A stretch of DNA of 64,000 nucleotides from assembly GCA_017519885.1 (NCBI GenBank), contig JAFWRO010000021.1, positions 1-64,000 on the forward strand. Reading direction: 5' to 3'. Below, in pieces: positions 16,818 to 25,816 of this stretch. Position 1 is the first letter of the stretch. Each line of letters begins with the position of its first letter. A program made the position numbers and the translations under genes. The notes beneath the pieces were generated by a model. It saw only the letters and a list, made by a program, of their open reading frames with translations. It searched no databases and was not told the DNA's origin. This DNA comes from Liminaster sp017519885. Its GTDB lineage: Bacteria > Bacteroidota > Bacteroidia > Bacteroidales > UBA3663.

Positions 16818-19082
16818 TTAATAGAGGAGTTTGGTGACTTCGGCGGGATTGAGGGCCCATTGGTAGGTATAGGCTTCGTCGGCCTGGTCGGGGGAATCCA
16901 CTTGGGTGAGGTGCTGGGCATCGGCCTTCAGCTGCAGGAGCTGGCCGACGGAGAGCTTCGACTGGAGTCGGTGAAGCAAGGCTTCGACGGAAGCGCTGTC
17001 AGCGCCTCGGATGGTCTGGTCGGTGAATGGCATCTCGAGCCAGTAGATCTCGCGACGTGCCACATCGAGCACACCGAAGACGAGGCCCTTGGAGAGGTTG
17101 CTTTCGCTGATGCGAACGGCATGCTGCACACAGGACGGGTCGTAGGCCACACCATTCTTTTCGGACAACTTCATGGGATAGGCCGAATCCATCCAGCCGA
17201 CGACAAGGTTGGGGGAGAGGGCGCCCGTGGAATAGGCATTGCAGGTGAAGGTGACGTAGGAGGCACCGGCACGCTCCAAGGCGGGAAGCGACAACTCGAT
17301 GTATTCGGCTGTGCCGACCATCTCAGGGATGGATCGGATGTCGCCTGAATGCTGGGCGCCAGGGCAGGTGAGGTTGAAGTAGGCGCAATCGATAACCTTC
17401 TTGTCGTGCAAGGCGATGCGCGCACTCAGGTCCATGTCGAGATGCTGGCGGTGCAGGCCTTTGCCCCACTGCATGAAGAGGCGCACGGAGTCGCCTTCGA
17501 CGGGGAAACGTGTGCCCATGAGGGCGCAGGATGTGTCCTGGATGGTGGTGGAACGATCGCCCACGCTCACGGGAATGTTGAACAGGGCAGGGTCGATGTA
17601 GATGGAACGTGCCTCGGTGGACTGTGCCGCAAATCGTCGTGACATCGAAGCACGGTAAAGGTCGTTGACACTGCGGACCATTGCCTTGCGGGCTTCGTCG
17701 TCGTAGAGTGCAAGCAGCTTGTTGGGCTCGAGCTTGTGAGTGACACCGGTGATGGGGCGGGCAAGACGTGTCTCATTGGGGTCGAAGTATGCGTCGGCGG
17801 CATTGCCCAGCGAGAGTAAGAGACGCGCGGGCAGACGGTCGGTGATGCCATCGAAGGCAGCAAGCACCTTGTCGCTGCCGAAACGGAGCATCGTGGCAAA
17901 CAGGCAACGTGCGAAGAGGCCCGGACGCTGCTGGAGCAGGGCCAGGGTCTGGTCGGCATCGTTGGCTGAACGTGCCTTATCGACACGGCCCTGCCAGGTG
18001 GAGTAGGTCTGCTTGTAGAAAACGTCGAGGATTTCGGCGAGATGCTCCATACCCTTCTTGCGCGAGTATTCGCCGAGACGGAGGGCATGGATCATTCGTA
18101 CCCACATGCCGCGTTTGGGGTTCATGACCTCGGCAGCCTGCTGGGCTGACATCGGAATGGCGTTGAGCCAACGGGCCACACGCTGACACGCCTTGCGGTC
18201 GTATTTCAGCATGAGCTTCTGCTTCATGTCGGCAGCCGCATCAGCTCCCTTGTCGAGCGGTCCCCACATGTGGTAGTACAGTTTTCGCGCATGGGCCACC
18301 AGCGTCTTTGGCTCGATGACCTGCACCTGGCTGGTCTTCTCATACCAGAGATAACGAAGCACATCGGCAGGTGTCTTCAACAACGAGGCTGCTTCGTCAG
18401 CCTTCCCTTGTTCGACCAACAGCTTGATGACGAGCATAGCTGTCTCCTTCATGGTGATGGCGGCATCGGCAGGCAGTAGATATTCGTGCAGCAACTGGCC
18501 GAGCGAATCCTTCTGCGTGCCATCGAGAGGCGTAGCCGAGCTGAGGAGGGAGGCGAAGACGCGGCGCATATCGGCATCGGTGAACAGGCGCAGTTCCTTG
18601 AGCTTGCTTGCCTGTCCCTTGTACACGAAGTCGGCCGTCTCGAAGGGTGTGCCGCAGAAGGGGCAGCCGTTGTAACGCTCGAGGGGGAAGGTGCCATCGG
18701 GAATGAAATGCCCGCAAGGCAAGGTCGTTCCCTTGAAGCCTGCCTTCTCACCCCCGAAGATGTTGGCCGACAAGGTGATCAGATGGTCGATAAACGATTC
18801 ACCTGTAGGTACATTCCAGCCTTTGACGAGGGGCGCCCAGTTGAGATTGACGCCCATCACCTCGTTGATGCAAAGGGTGATCTCGGCAAGCGTGTCGGCG
18901 CTGACGGCATTGAGTGCATGGAGCAGTTCTTCGGAGACGCAGAAGCCGTTCTCCTTCAGACGAGCCGTGAATGCCATCACGGGAGCAGTCGACACGGAGT
19001 GCATATCGATGTCCTCGCGACGGATGTCGAGAAAGAGGGCACGGTAGCGCAGGGCTACCTTTGTCAGAGTAGTGTTTATCAT
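16818..19082 (-). CDS. RING-like zinc domain plus TerD-like domain protein
   Basis: A 754-residue protein. Around residues 121-146 there is a treble-clef or RING-like zinc site (LPCGHFIPDGTF, then NGCPFCGTPF: Cys123, His125, Cys140, Cys143). The central 400 residues are helical repeats. From about residue 525 the sequence turns to a TerD-like beta fold, with VRLFMQWGKG and LDMDLSARIAL at about 545. TerD proteins have Asp-rich sites that bind calcium. The order matches the MXAN_6230/SCO0854-type RING proteins as I remember them, which are linked to tellurite or general Ter stress systems. It is cytoplasmic. A decamer inverted-repeat structure lies upstream of its start. Family name is moderately sure, function uncertain. 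Confidence 0.7.
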   Translation of the reverse strand: MINTTLTKVALRYRALFLDIRREDIDMHSVSTAPVMAFTARLKENGFCVSEELLHALNAVSADTLAEITLCINEVMGVNLNWAPLVKGWNVPTGESFIDHLITLSANIFGGEKAGFKGTTLPCGHFIPDGTFPLERYNGCPFCGTPFETADFVYKGQASKLKELRLFTDADMRRVFASLLSSATPLDGTQKDSLGQLLHEYLLPADAAITMKETAMLVIKLLVEQGKADEAASLLKTPADVLRYLWYEKTSQVQVIEPKTLVAHARKLYYHMWGPLDKGADAAADMKQKLMLKYDRKACQRVARWLNAIPMSAQQAAEVMNPKRGMWVRMIHALRLGEYSRKKGMEHLAEILDVFYKQTYSTWQGRVDKARSANDADQTLALLQQRPGLFARCLFATMLRFGSDKVLAAFDGITDRLPARLLLSLGNAADAYFDPNETRLARPITGVTHKLEPNKLLALYDDEARKAMVRSVNDLYRASMSRRFAAQSTEARSIYIDPALFNIPVSVGDRSTTIQDTSCALMGTRFPVEGDSVRLFMQWGKGLHRQHLDMDLSARIALHDKKVIDCAYFNLTCPGAQHSGDIRSIPEMVGTAEYIELSLPALERAGASYVTFTCNAYSTGALSPNLVVGWMDSAYPMKLSEKNGVAYDPSCVQHAVRISESNLSKGLVFGVLDVARREIYWLEMPFTDQTIRGADSASVEALLHRLQSKLSVGQLLQLKADAQHLTQVDSPDQADEAYTYQWALNPAEVTKLLY

Positions 19083-19175
19083 AAAATATAAAAGGTAATT
19101 GAGAGACTGGTGGAGCGAAAGGCTTGCGCCTTAAGCTAAAACTTGAAGTAAGTCTCTCTTGGACCTTTAATTTTT

Positions 19176-19311
19176 TTAGGGATATTAAGAGATATTTAGG
19201 GATATTAAGGGATATTTGGGGACGTTACTTATGCCTCAAGAGGATAGGACCCAAGAAACATACGTCCCTTAAAATCCCTAAGAATCCCTTATTATCCCTA
19301 GAATCCTTTGT
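19176..19311. repeat. Phased 10-bp repeats in two inverted arms
   Basis: Left arm: five 10-bp units starting at 19176, 19186, 19196, 19206 and 19216, consensus TTAGGGATAT. Right arm: five units starting at 19262, 19272, 19282, 19292 and 19302, consensus of the reverse complement (for example AAATCCCTAA). The arms are symmetric about 19243.5 and flank a 36-nt loop, so a 50-bp imperfect stem can form. Flanking AGTAAG-x(6-7)-CTTGG segments at 19146 and 19355 are also repeated. It lies between two minus-strand genes, 94 bases upstream of the RING/TerD-like start. Confidence 0.85.
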
Positions 19312-19391
19312 AAAAAGAGAGGCAATTGAACAGCTGGGTTCTTAAAAAGATAGAAGTAAGCCGTTCTTGGGCCTCTCTTAGGGGTGTTGTC

Positions 19392-19883
19392 TTATGCCAA
19401 TTCGATGACCTCGAGGTCCTGCACCTTGCCGGCATCGAGAGCGAAGCGCATGAGGGTGCGATGGACTTGTGGGCCGAAGGTGCCGGCTGCGCCCGGATTG
19501 AGCATGAGGGTGGCGAGATGGCGGTCGTACATGGCCCGGCAGATGTGGCTGTGTCCGCACACGAAGAGGGTGACGGGGTGCTGCCGCAATTCGGCGAGGA
19601 TGTTGCTGGGCCATTTGCCGGGATAGCCACCGATGTGGGTCATCCAGATGCTGACGCCTTCGAGCGTGAAACGCTGGTCCTTGGGATAACGAAGGTGCAT
19701 GTCCTGTCCATCGGCGTTGCCCCAGACGATGCGGCACGTCTTGCCCGTGGCTTCCAATCGGTCGCAGATGGAGATATCGACGACATCGCCGGCGAGCCAT
19801 ATCTCGTCGCAAGCTTCGAAGTGCTTCAAGTAGCGATCGTCCCACAATCCGTGGGGATCGCTCATCAGGCCGATGGTTTTCAT
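19392..19883 (-). CDS. YfcE/MJ0936-type metallophosphoesterase
   Basis: A 163-residue calcineurin-like phosphodiesterase of the small MJ0936/YfcE class, acting on phosphodiesters with two metal ions. Metal ligands are visible in order: SDPHG (Asp9, His11), GDVVD (Asp33), GNADG (Asn56), THIGG and GHSH. The first motif reads SDPHG instead of the usual SDTHG. It starts 3 bases after the upstream endonuclease gene ends, so the two are co-transcribed. The natural substrate is unknown. Confidence 0.92.
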   Translation of the reverse strand: MKTIGLMSDPHGLWDDRYLKHFEACDEIWLAGDVVDISICDRLEATGKTCRIVWGNADGQDMHLRYPKDQRFTLEGVSIWMTHIGGYPGKWPSNILAELRQHPVTLFVCGHSHICRAMYDRHLATLMLNPGAAGTFGPQVHRTLMRFALDAGKVQDLEVIELA

Positions 19884-19886
19884 ATA

Positions 19887-20786
19887 TCAATCGTTTCTGC
19901 GGCGCCAGAAGTTGAAGGTGTCGTCGGCCTCAATCTTGTCCTCGATGTCGTCGGGGAGGTTGTAGAAGAAGTCGTGGCCGGTGATGCGCTCGACCTCATC
20001 GACCGAGTAGGCGTACTGCCAGATGCGGCCCTTGCAGTCTTCGTTGGGGAAGATGAAGCCGATGGCGTGGTAGCGGTTGTTCTGTTCGGCGCATATCACC
20101 TTGAAGAAGGATGAGGGCACTGCAATCTTGCTCTTCACCATCAGATGGACGTCATCGACAATGGGACCGCAGCAGATCCACACCTTGCCATAGCGGCGTG
20201 CCCAGGTGCGACTGAGGCTTTCGACCTCCTCCCAAAGCCCGGCGTTGAGTTCCTTGTTCTGGGGACAGATGTTCGAAGTATAGTAACATTCGTTCATGGC
20301 ATCTTCGTCCCACTTCATATCGCCCGAGGGTGCCATGTGACCACGTGTATAGCCCGACTTGGTGTAGTCGTGCGTGGTGATCTTCTTGCCTTTTACCAGC
20401 GGGTCGGGCTCGAAGTCGCTGTTGCGTTTGCGGTAGGGAGCACGTGTCTCTTCGCGAGTCAGTTCCCATGCCACCCAGTTGGGCTCGTTCCAGACGCTGT
20501 TGTAGGAGACGATGTGGCCGGTGTGCTCGATGATCTGCTCCTTCGCGTCGCTTCGCGTCCCGGCAAGTTCAGTGTTGTCGGCAGAAGGATAGATATGGGT
20601 CTGCATGTCGGTCGATGCATCGGTGGGAACAGGGGTCTGGGCAATAGGAGGTGTGCCGCCCTGCTCAGTGGGGGGCTGCATCAGACATGAAACAAATAAC
20701 AATGAACAATTAACAATTAACAATTTGATTGGGAACCGTGGACAATTCTCAATTAACAACTGTATGATGGACCGGGAGTATTTCAT
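19887..20786 (-). CDS. DNA/RNA non-specific endonuclease (NUC family), lipoprotein-like
   Basis: A 299-residue member of the beta-beta-alpha-metal nuclease family. YTRGHMAPSGDMKWDEDAM holds the catalytic His in an RGHMAPS motif and NICPQNKELNAGLWEEVE the metal-binding Asn region. Such enzymes are secreted and degrade DNA and RNA. The start at 20786 is chosen because a -7 element at 20810-20817 predicts transcription from about 20803, which excludes the longer upstream frame. The N-terminus (about 35 residues, ending SLLFVSC) could be a lipoprotein signal, but it is written over AATTAAC-type repeats and is unusually long, so the exact start is unsure. Confidence 0.85.
   Translation of the reverse strand: MKYSRSIIQLLIENCPRFPIKLLIVNCSLLFVSCLMQPPTEQGGTPPIAQTPVPTDASTDMQTHIYPSADNTELAGTRSDAKEQIIEHTGHIVSYNSVWNEPNWVAWELTREETRAPYRKRNSDFEPDPLVKGKKITTHDYTKSGYTRGHMAPSGDMKWDEDAMNECYYTSNICPQNKELNAGLWEEVESLSRTWARRYGKVWICCGPIVDDVHLMVKSKIAVPSSFFKVICAEQNNRYHAIGFIFPNEDCKGRIWQYAYSVDEVERITGHDFFYNLPDDIEDKIEADDTFNFWRRRND
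20701..20725. repeat. 7-bp AATTAAC repeat
   Basis: Units AATGAAC, AATTAAC, AATTAAC and AATT run at 20701-20725, with a further AATTAAC at 20751. The same heptamer occurs upstream of dnaN at 62800. Here it falls inside the signal-sequence codons of the endonuclease. Confidence 0.7.
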
Positions 20787-20809
20787 TGTATTCGGATTGT
20801 TTTGATGCG

Positions 20810-20817
20810 CAAATATA
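20810..20817 (-). promoter_or_regulatory. -7 element of the endonuclease/phosphoesterase operon
   Basis: TATATTTG on the minus strand. I could not find a good -33 TTTG at the right distance. The element places the start of transcription near 20803. Confidence 0.5.
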
Positions 20818-20868
20818 CGACAAAAGTTTGGAATAAAAAATTTTTTGAAGGAAAAATAGTGCATTTGT

Positions 20869-20899
20869 TTTGCGATTTGCCTGAAAATGCCTATCTTTG
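20869..20899 (+). promoter_or_regulatory. Promoter of the helicase-nuclease operon
   Basis: -33 TTTG at 20869-20872 and -7 TATCTTTG at 20892-20899, with a 19-bp spacer. The ATG at 20927 follows about 20 bases after the expected start of transcription. An upstream in-frame Met at 20897 overlaps the -7 element and cannot be used. Confidence 0.8.
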
Positions 20900-20926
20900 C
20901 GGCTAATAACAGGTAGTTTTTACATT

Positions 20927-23900
20927 ATGAGCTTAAAGGTATATAAGATATCAGATTATACTCATCGAGTTGAAGAAAAGCAGTTTGAATCAATTCGGCA
21001 GTTCCTGTCAAAACATTATGCTTTTCGCAATGAGGATGCAATACTCATAGGCAATTACAACATCGAGGGAGTCGAACTTGATGCTCTGCTTATTGCACCA
21101 GGTGGTTATCGGATCCTTGAGTTCAAGAATTGGGGTGGCGACATCATCGCACGTGAGAACGGCTCGTGGACTTCCAACGGCAAGATAATTGAGGGCGGCT
21201 CAGGAAAAAAGACTCCCTATGAGCAAATCCGCCAGAACAAAAGCAGGGTGACCAAGGGGTTGGGTACGCTATTGGGTGCAACTCACGATATGGTCTCGGC
21301 AGCCATCATCTTCTGGCAAAAATCCAGCATCGGCAAAAGCCAGATATCAAGTACAGTCAGCCTTTGGCTCCATATATTTGATAACCAGCATCTGGAAAAC
21401 ATCCTGGAAGGGATGAACAATTCCAGGCTCACCAATGTTTTTATTCGTTCCATTCCCGAGAAACTGAAAATCGAGGAATTCGATATCGATAAACAGAAAG
21501 TCAGCCAATCTGTCCCCGATGAAATTTATGAACCGGAGGCAGCAACCAATTTTTTTGAGGAACTGGAATATGCTTTGCGGAGCGTGCCCGACTATGAATC
21601 GGTTTATGATTCATTGAATAGGGTATTCCAGATGAGCCTTAATCAGAAAACTGCGGGATCAAGATTGAATCTGGGAGGTACTTTTGCCAAACTTGACTAC
21701 ATACTGAAAGAGATGCAGGCTTCCAAGGCTTTGTATCGGGCAATCAATGACACAAGAAATCGCCTAAGGAAACGGGACGGGTATTCTGAGCTGGAGCTAA
21801 AAGACAATTATCTATATGACCTGAAGAACATCTGCAAATTCATTTCCTTTATATACAATGCCGAGATTCCCAAATCGTTGTCGGATGTATTTCCTGCAGA
21901 TAGGGAGAAGGCGTCAATAGGATCGTTGGTAGGAGAGTATCTGCGAGTAATTGTTGAACAATGGGATGATGAATATGTGTGGGTACAGACAGAAGAGGAT
22001 ATGGGAGAGGAAACGGTAAAGGTCTGCTATGTACTCAATCGCATCTTCCAGGACACGGATTGGTCGTATCTCAAGGGTTTCTTCTATGCAGGAGCACAGT
22101 TGAATCTGATTCGTCCTCGTGTAGAGGAGAATGTCATCTACCCCGAACTAATTATTTTTGAACCGGATTATCTCATAAACATTTCAACGGTAGCACGTTG
22201 CTTTACCAATTATGCAGATTCTCCTTTTGTAGATCTGATAAAGAAGATAGAGCCTGTAAAATCAAGTCAGGCTATTGAACTTGGTAATTTCGCCGGCCAA
22301 TTGCTCGATGAGGAAATACACCAACTGCCCAATACCCATTCCTATAACCAGAGCGTGAAGGATTTTTTCAAGGGACATGCAATTAACCTCTTGTCGGCAG
22401 GAATTGATAAGAATTTCCATACGGAAGCACAAAATCAGAAACGCAACATCACCCAAGCCCTGAGAGTGGATCTGCCACCTATGGTATCCCGGTTCAATCC
22501 CCGAGAAGGGATGGTCGAACCTTCATTTGTGTCGGAGATGCTGGGACTTCAAGGTCGTATGGATTATCTTCAGCTTGACTATAAGATATTGTTTGAGCAA
22601 AAGTCGGGCAGGGGAGCATTCCCCTATGACGATTTCATCAAGCCCAGAAGTACGGAGGAGCATTTGATCCAGTTGACGTTGTATATGCTTCTAATCCGTT
22701 ACAATTATCGCGAGAGGTACGAAAAGAACAAGCAGGAATTGCACGCTTTCCTTCTATATTCAAAATATAAGGAATCCTTGCTGAATGTGGGATTCTATCC
22801 TCAGGAAATCTGCAAGGCCATTCAAGTAAGAAATGGGCTGGCATACGTAGAGAGCCTTTATACGAAGGAGAACGGCTTCCGTATCCTGGAGTCATTGACG
22901 CCAGACCTTCTAAATATGAAGAAAGCCGATAATCCTCTATGGGTAAGGTTCCAGCGCCCCCTGATTGAAGAAGTTTTGGCTCCGATGAAAAAGGCTTCAG
23001 ACCTGGAGAAGGATTATTTCTTCCGATTCATGACCTTCATAGCCAATGAACAGACATTATCGAAGATTGGCAGCAAGACCAAGGAGAATTCTGGCTTTGC
23101 TTCCATCTGGTACGATTCGCTTGATGAAAAGAAGCTCGCCGGCAATATCTATGATAACCTGACACTTGTCTCCCCAAATGATATTACCCAGGGAAGCATT
23201 GAAAAGGTCATTTTATCCTATTCTGAAACAAAAGAGAATGATATGTCGAACTTCAGAATAGGAGATATTGTCATCCTTTACCCGTATGAAAAGGGGAAGG
23301 AACCTGATGCAAGGAAGACCATGGTCCTGAAATGCTCGATTGAAGAACGGACTACCGATAAAATAGTTTTGAAACTGAGAGCTCCGCAATCAGATAGCCG
23401 TGTATTTCTCCATGAAAAGGGAAAACTCTGGGCAATAGAGCCTGATTTCATGGAATCCTCGTATAGCTCTCTGTATAAGGGAATGTATGCTTTCCTTTCT
23501 GCTCCAAAGACTCGGCGTGATCTCTTGTTGATGCAGAGAGAACCGGAAACCGATGCATCCGTGACATTGAAACTGGATCATGGAAAATTCAATGATCTGG
23601 CCCAAAAGGTAAAAGCCGCCAAGGATTTCTTCCTGATCATCGGTCCTCCCGGCACCGGCAAGACATCCTTTGGCTTGATGACCACCCTCCTGGAAGAACT
23701 TGCTGAAGAAGGGACATCCGTGCTGCTCCTGTCGTACACCAATCGAGCTGTAGATGAGATATGCAGCAAGTTGAAAAAGGAAGGACTGGATTTCATCAGA
23801 ATAGGAGTTGAGCAATCGTGTGGCCTTGAATATCGAGATAATCTATTAAGTATCAGAGCCCAAAATTGCCAGAACCTTGACCAACTCAGAGATATCATCC

Positions 23901-25807
23901 AGAAAGGCAGGATATTTGTAGGAACGACGACATCACTCAATGCCAGCATTTCATTGTTCCGTCTGAAGCAATTCTCCCTGGCAATAATCGATGAGGCATC
24001 CCAAATACTTGAGCCCCATCTGATAGGATTGTTGAGCGCACATAATAACGGCGTGCCCGCTATCCGAAAATTCGTGATGATAGGCGACCACAAGCAGTTG
24101 CCAGCTGTCGTTCAACAGGAGCCCAAGGTTTCCCGGGTACATAATGTCAAGCTGAACGAGATAGGACTTATGGATTGCAGACTGTCCCTGTTCGAAAGAT
24201 TACTCAACAAATATGGCAGGGACGATAGTACTACCAGAATGCTGACCCAGCAGGGTCGTATGCACCACGAAATCGCCTTGTTCCCTAATTATACATTCTA
24301 CGAGAATAGGCTTGAAGAGGTTCCAGGTCTTGACCGGCAACTTGCGAAGCTGCCTTTGGAAGGAATAGGAAGAAATGGCATAGATGACCTGTTGCGCACG
24401 AGACGAGTAGTCTTCCTCGATGCAGAACGTCCTCAGCCGATGGTTTCGGAGAAGGTCAATCTGATTGAGGCAGAAATGATAGCAGCTACTGTCCTAAGGA
24501 TTCTTGAAATGGAAAAGGAAGATTTCAATCCTGATAAGACAGTAGGTGTGATTGTGCCTTACCGCAATCAGATAGCTGCCGTGAGGAGTGCGATAGACAA
24601 TAAAGGAACTGCAGCATTGCACAATATCACGATTGATACTGTGGAGCGTTACCAGGGTAGTCAGCGCAAGTATATCATTTATGGTTTTACGGTACAGAAA
24701 TACTATCAGTTGAATTTTCTTACCGGTAACTCTTTCGAAGATGACAAAGGCAATATCATAGACCGCAAGCTGAATGTCGCTATGACACGCGCCGAGGAAC
24801 ACTTGATTCTGGTAGGTAATTCAGAACTGTTGGCCAACAACTTTACCTTCTTCAAACTCATTGAATTCATCCGCAGCAAGCAGGGATTCTTCAAAATCGG
24901 CAAGGATGAATATGTTACGGGAAATTTCAAGATCCCCCAATATCATCCGGAAGAACTGTCAATAAGCGATGCGGTATTTTCGGTGTCACCACTTTTCAAG
25001 AAGGCATTTGACAAGCATATCGTAACCCCACTGAAGGAAATGTCAGATGATAATTGGCCTAAGCTTGTGATGGGACACGATATGGCGACCAATCTGAATC
25101 TGATTGGATATGGCCGCATCAATTTCTCGGACCAATTGCAGATTTTTGGAGGTCTTTCGCCTCAGGAACAGGTACTGTTGTATTGTTACTATATTATGCG
25201 TCAGCATTATTGCAGCAGTTGTAACCTGCTTTCAAGTTACAGTGAGTGGCTGAATGTGCAAATCAAAGGAGTTCACGGCAGAGTTCACTTGATAGATATC
25301 GGTTGTGGGCCTGCCACGTGCGGTGCGGCTTTTGCTGAGCAATTCCTTGATATGGCACCCAATATGGTCTATACGGGAATTGATGTATCGGCATCGATGA
25401 AGAATATGGGCAAGTGTCTCATCGACGAGATGTTTGATGGCAGATTGAACTATCAATGGAAGGAATCCCTCGGGGAACTGAAAAAGGATTTCTGGGAGGG
25501 CTGCTCAGAGACCTCTTCACTTGTGATATTCAATATGTCGTATTTCTTCTCAAATGTAAAAGCCGAATTTGCAGAAGGACTGGCAAGACAAATCGTCGAA
25601 ATCATCAAGACGTATAGCCTGAATAGATATGTTTTCCTTATCCAGCATTCCGAATGTGACCATAACTTGAACTCCTACAAGGTGTTCAGGAGGGTCTTGT
25701 CGACTGAAACTCTTGCAATTAAAGAAGAAAAGGCATCCTTCTCCTATCAATTGGGATATAAGGAACAGCATTTGCCTTTCTTCTATGATATCCTGACGAA
25801 TAAATAA
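20927..25807 (+). CDS. NERD / RecB-like nuclease / SF1 helicase / methyltransferase multidomain protein
   Basis: A 1626-residue cytoplasmic protein. (1) Residues about 15-160 form a NERD nuclease-related domain with Asp52 and Glu65-Phe-Lys67 (GVELDALLIAPGGYRILEFK). (2) About 540-600 is a second PD-(D/E)xK site of RecB/Cas4 type: Asp546, Glu557-Gln-Lys559 and the QxxxY motif Gln582-Tyr586. (3) About 890-1300 is an SF1 UPF1/Dna2-type helicase: GPPGTGKT (906), IDEAS (1022), GDHKQLP (1053), LTQQGRMHHE, VERYQGSQ and VAMTRAEEH (1284). (4) From about 1440 to the end lies a Rossmann domain with LIDIGCGPATCG (Gly1459) and YTGIDVSASM, as in SAM-dependent methyltransferases. It is followed after 9 bases by a DUF1848 gene. 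The architecture fits DNA defence or repair; the specific job is unknown. Confidence 0.9.
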   Translation: MSLKVYKISDYTHRVEEKQFESIRQFLSKHYAFRNEDAILIGNYNIEGVELDALLIAPGGYRILEFKNWGGDIIARENGSWTSNGKIIEGGSGKKTPYEQIRQNKSRVTKGLGTLLGATHDMVSAAIIFWQKSSIGKSQISSTVSLWLHIFDNQHLENILEGMNNSRLTNVFIRSIPEKLKIEEFDIDKQKVSQSVPDEIYEPEAATNFFEELEYALRSVPDYESVYDSLNRVFQMSLNQKTAGSRLNLGGTFAKLDYILKEMQASKALYRAINDTRNRLRKRDGYSELELKDNYLYDLKNICKFISFIYNAEIPKSLSDVFPADREKASIGSLVGEYLRVIVEQWDDEYVWVQTEEDMGEETVKVCYVLNRIFQDTDWSYLKGFFYAGAQLNLIRPRVEENVIYPELIIFEPDYLINISTVARCFTNYADSPFVDLIKKIEPVKSSQAIELGNFAGQLLDEEIHQLPNTHSYNQSVKDFFKGHAINLLSAGIDKNFHTEAQNQKRNITQALRVDLPPMVSRFNPREGMVEPSFVSEMLGLQGRMDYLQLDYKILFEQKSGRGAFPYDDFIKPRSTEEHLIQLTLYMLLIRYNYRERYEKNKQELHAFLLYSKYKESLLNVGFYPQEICKAIQVRNGLAYVESLYTKENGFRILESLTPDLLNMKKADNPLWVRFQRPLIEEVLAPMKKASDLEKDYFFRFMTFIANEQTLSKIGSKTKENSGFASIWYDSLDEKKLAGNIYDNLTLVSPNDITQGSIEKVILSYSETKENDMSNFRIGDIVILYPYEKGKEPDARKTMVLKCSIEERTTDKIVLKLRAPQSDSRVFLHEKGKLWAIEPDFMESSYSSLYKGMYAFLSAPKTRRDLLLMQREPETDASVTLKLDHGKFNDLAQKVKAAKDFFLIIGPPGTGKTSFGLMTTLLEELAEEGTSVLLLSYTNRAVDEICSKLKKEGLDFIRIGVEQSCGLEYRDNLLSIRAQNCQNLDQLRDIIQKGRIFVGTTTSLNASISLFRLKQFSLAIIDEASQILEPHLIGLLSAHNNGVPAIRKFVMIGDHKQLPAVVQQEPKVSRVHNVKLNEIGLMDCRLSLFERLLNKYGRDDSTTRMLTQQGRMHHEIALFPNYTFYENRLEEVPGLDRQLAKLPLEGIGRNGIDDLLRTRRVVFLDAERPQPMVSEKVNLIEAEMIAATVLRILEMEKEDFNPDKTVGVIVPYRNQIAAVRSAIDNKGTAALHNITIDTVERYQGSQRKYIIYGFTVQKYYQLNFLTGNSFEDDKGNIIDRKLNVAMTRAEEHLILVGNSELLANNFTFFKLIEFIRSKQGFFKIGKDEYVTGNFKIPQYHPEELSISDAVFSVSPLFKKAFDKHIVTPLKEMSDDNWPKLVMGHDMATNLNLIGYGRINFSDQLQIFGGLSPQEQVLLYCYYIMRQHYCSSCNLLSSYSEWLNVQIKGVHGRVHLIDIGCGPATCGAAFAEQFLDMAPNMVYTGIDVSASMKNMGKCLIDEMFDGRLNYQWKESLGELKKDFWEGCSETSSLVIFNMSYFFSNVKAEFAEGLARQIVEIIKTYSLNRYVFLIQHSECDHNLNSYKVFRRVLSTETLAIKEEKASFSYQLGYKEQHLPFFYDILTNK

Positions 25808-25816
25808 AAGCGGCTT

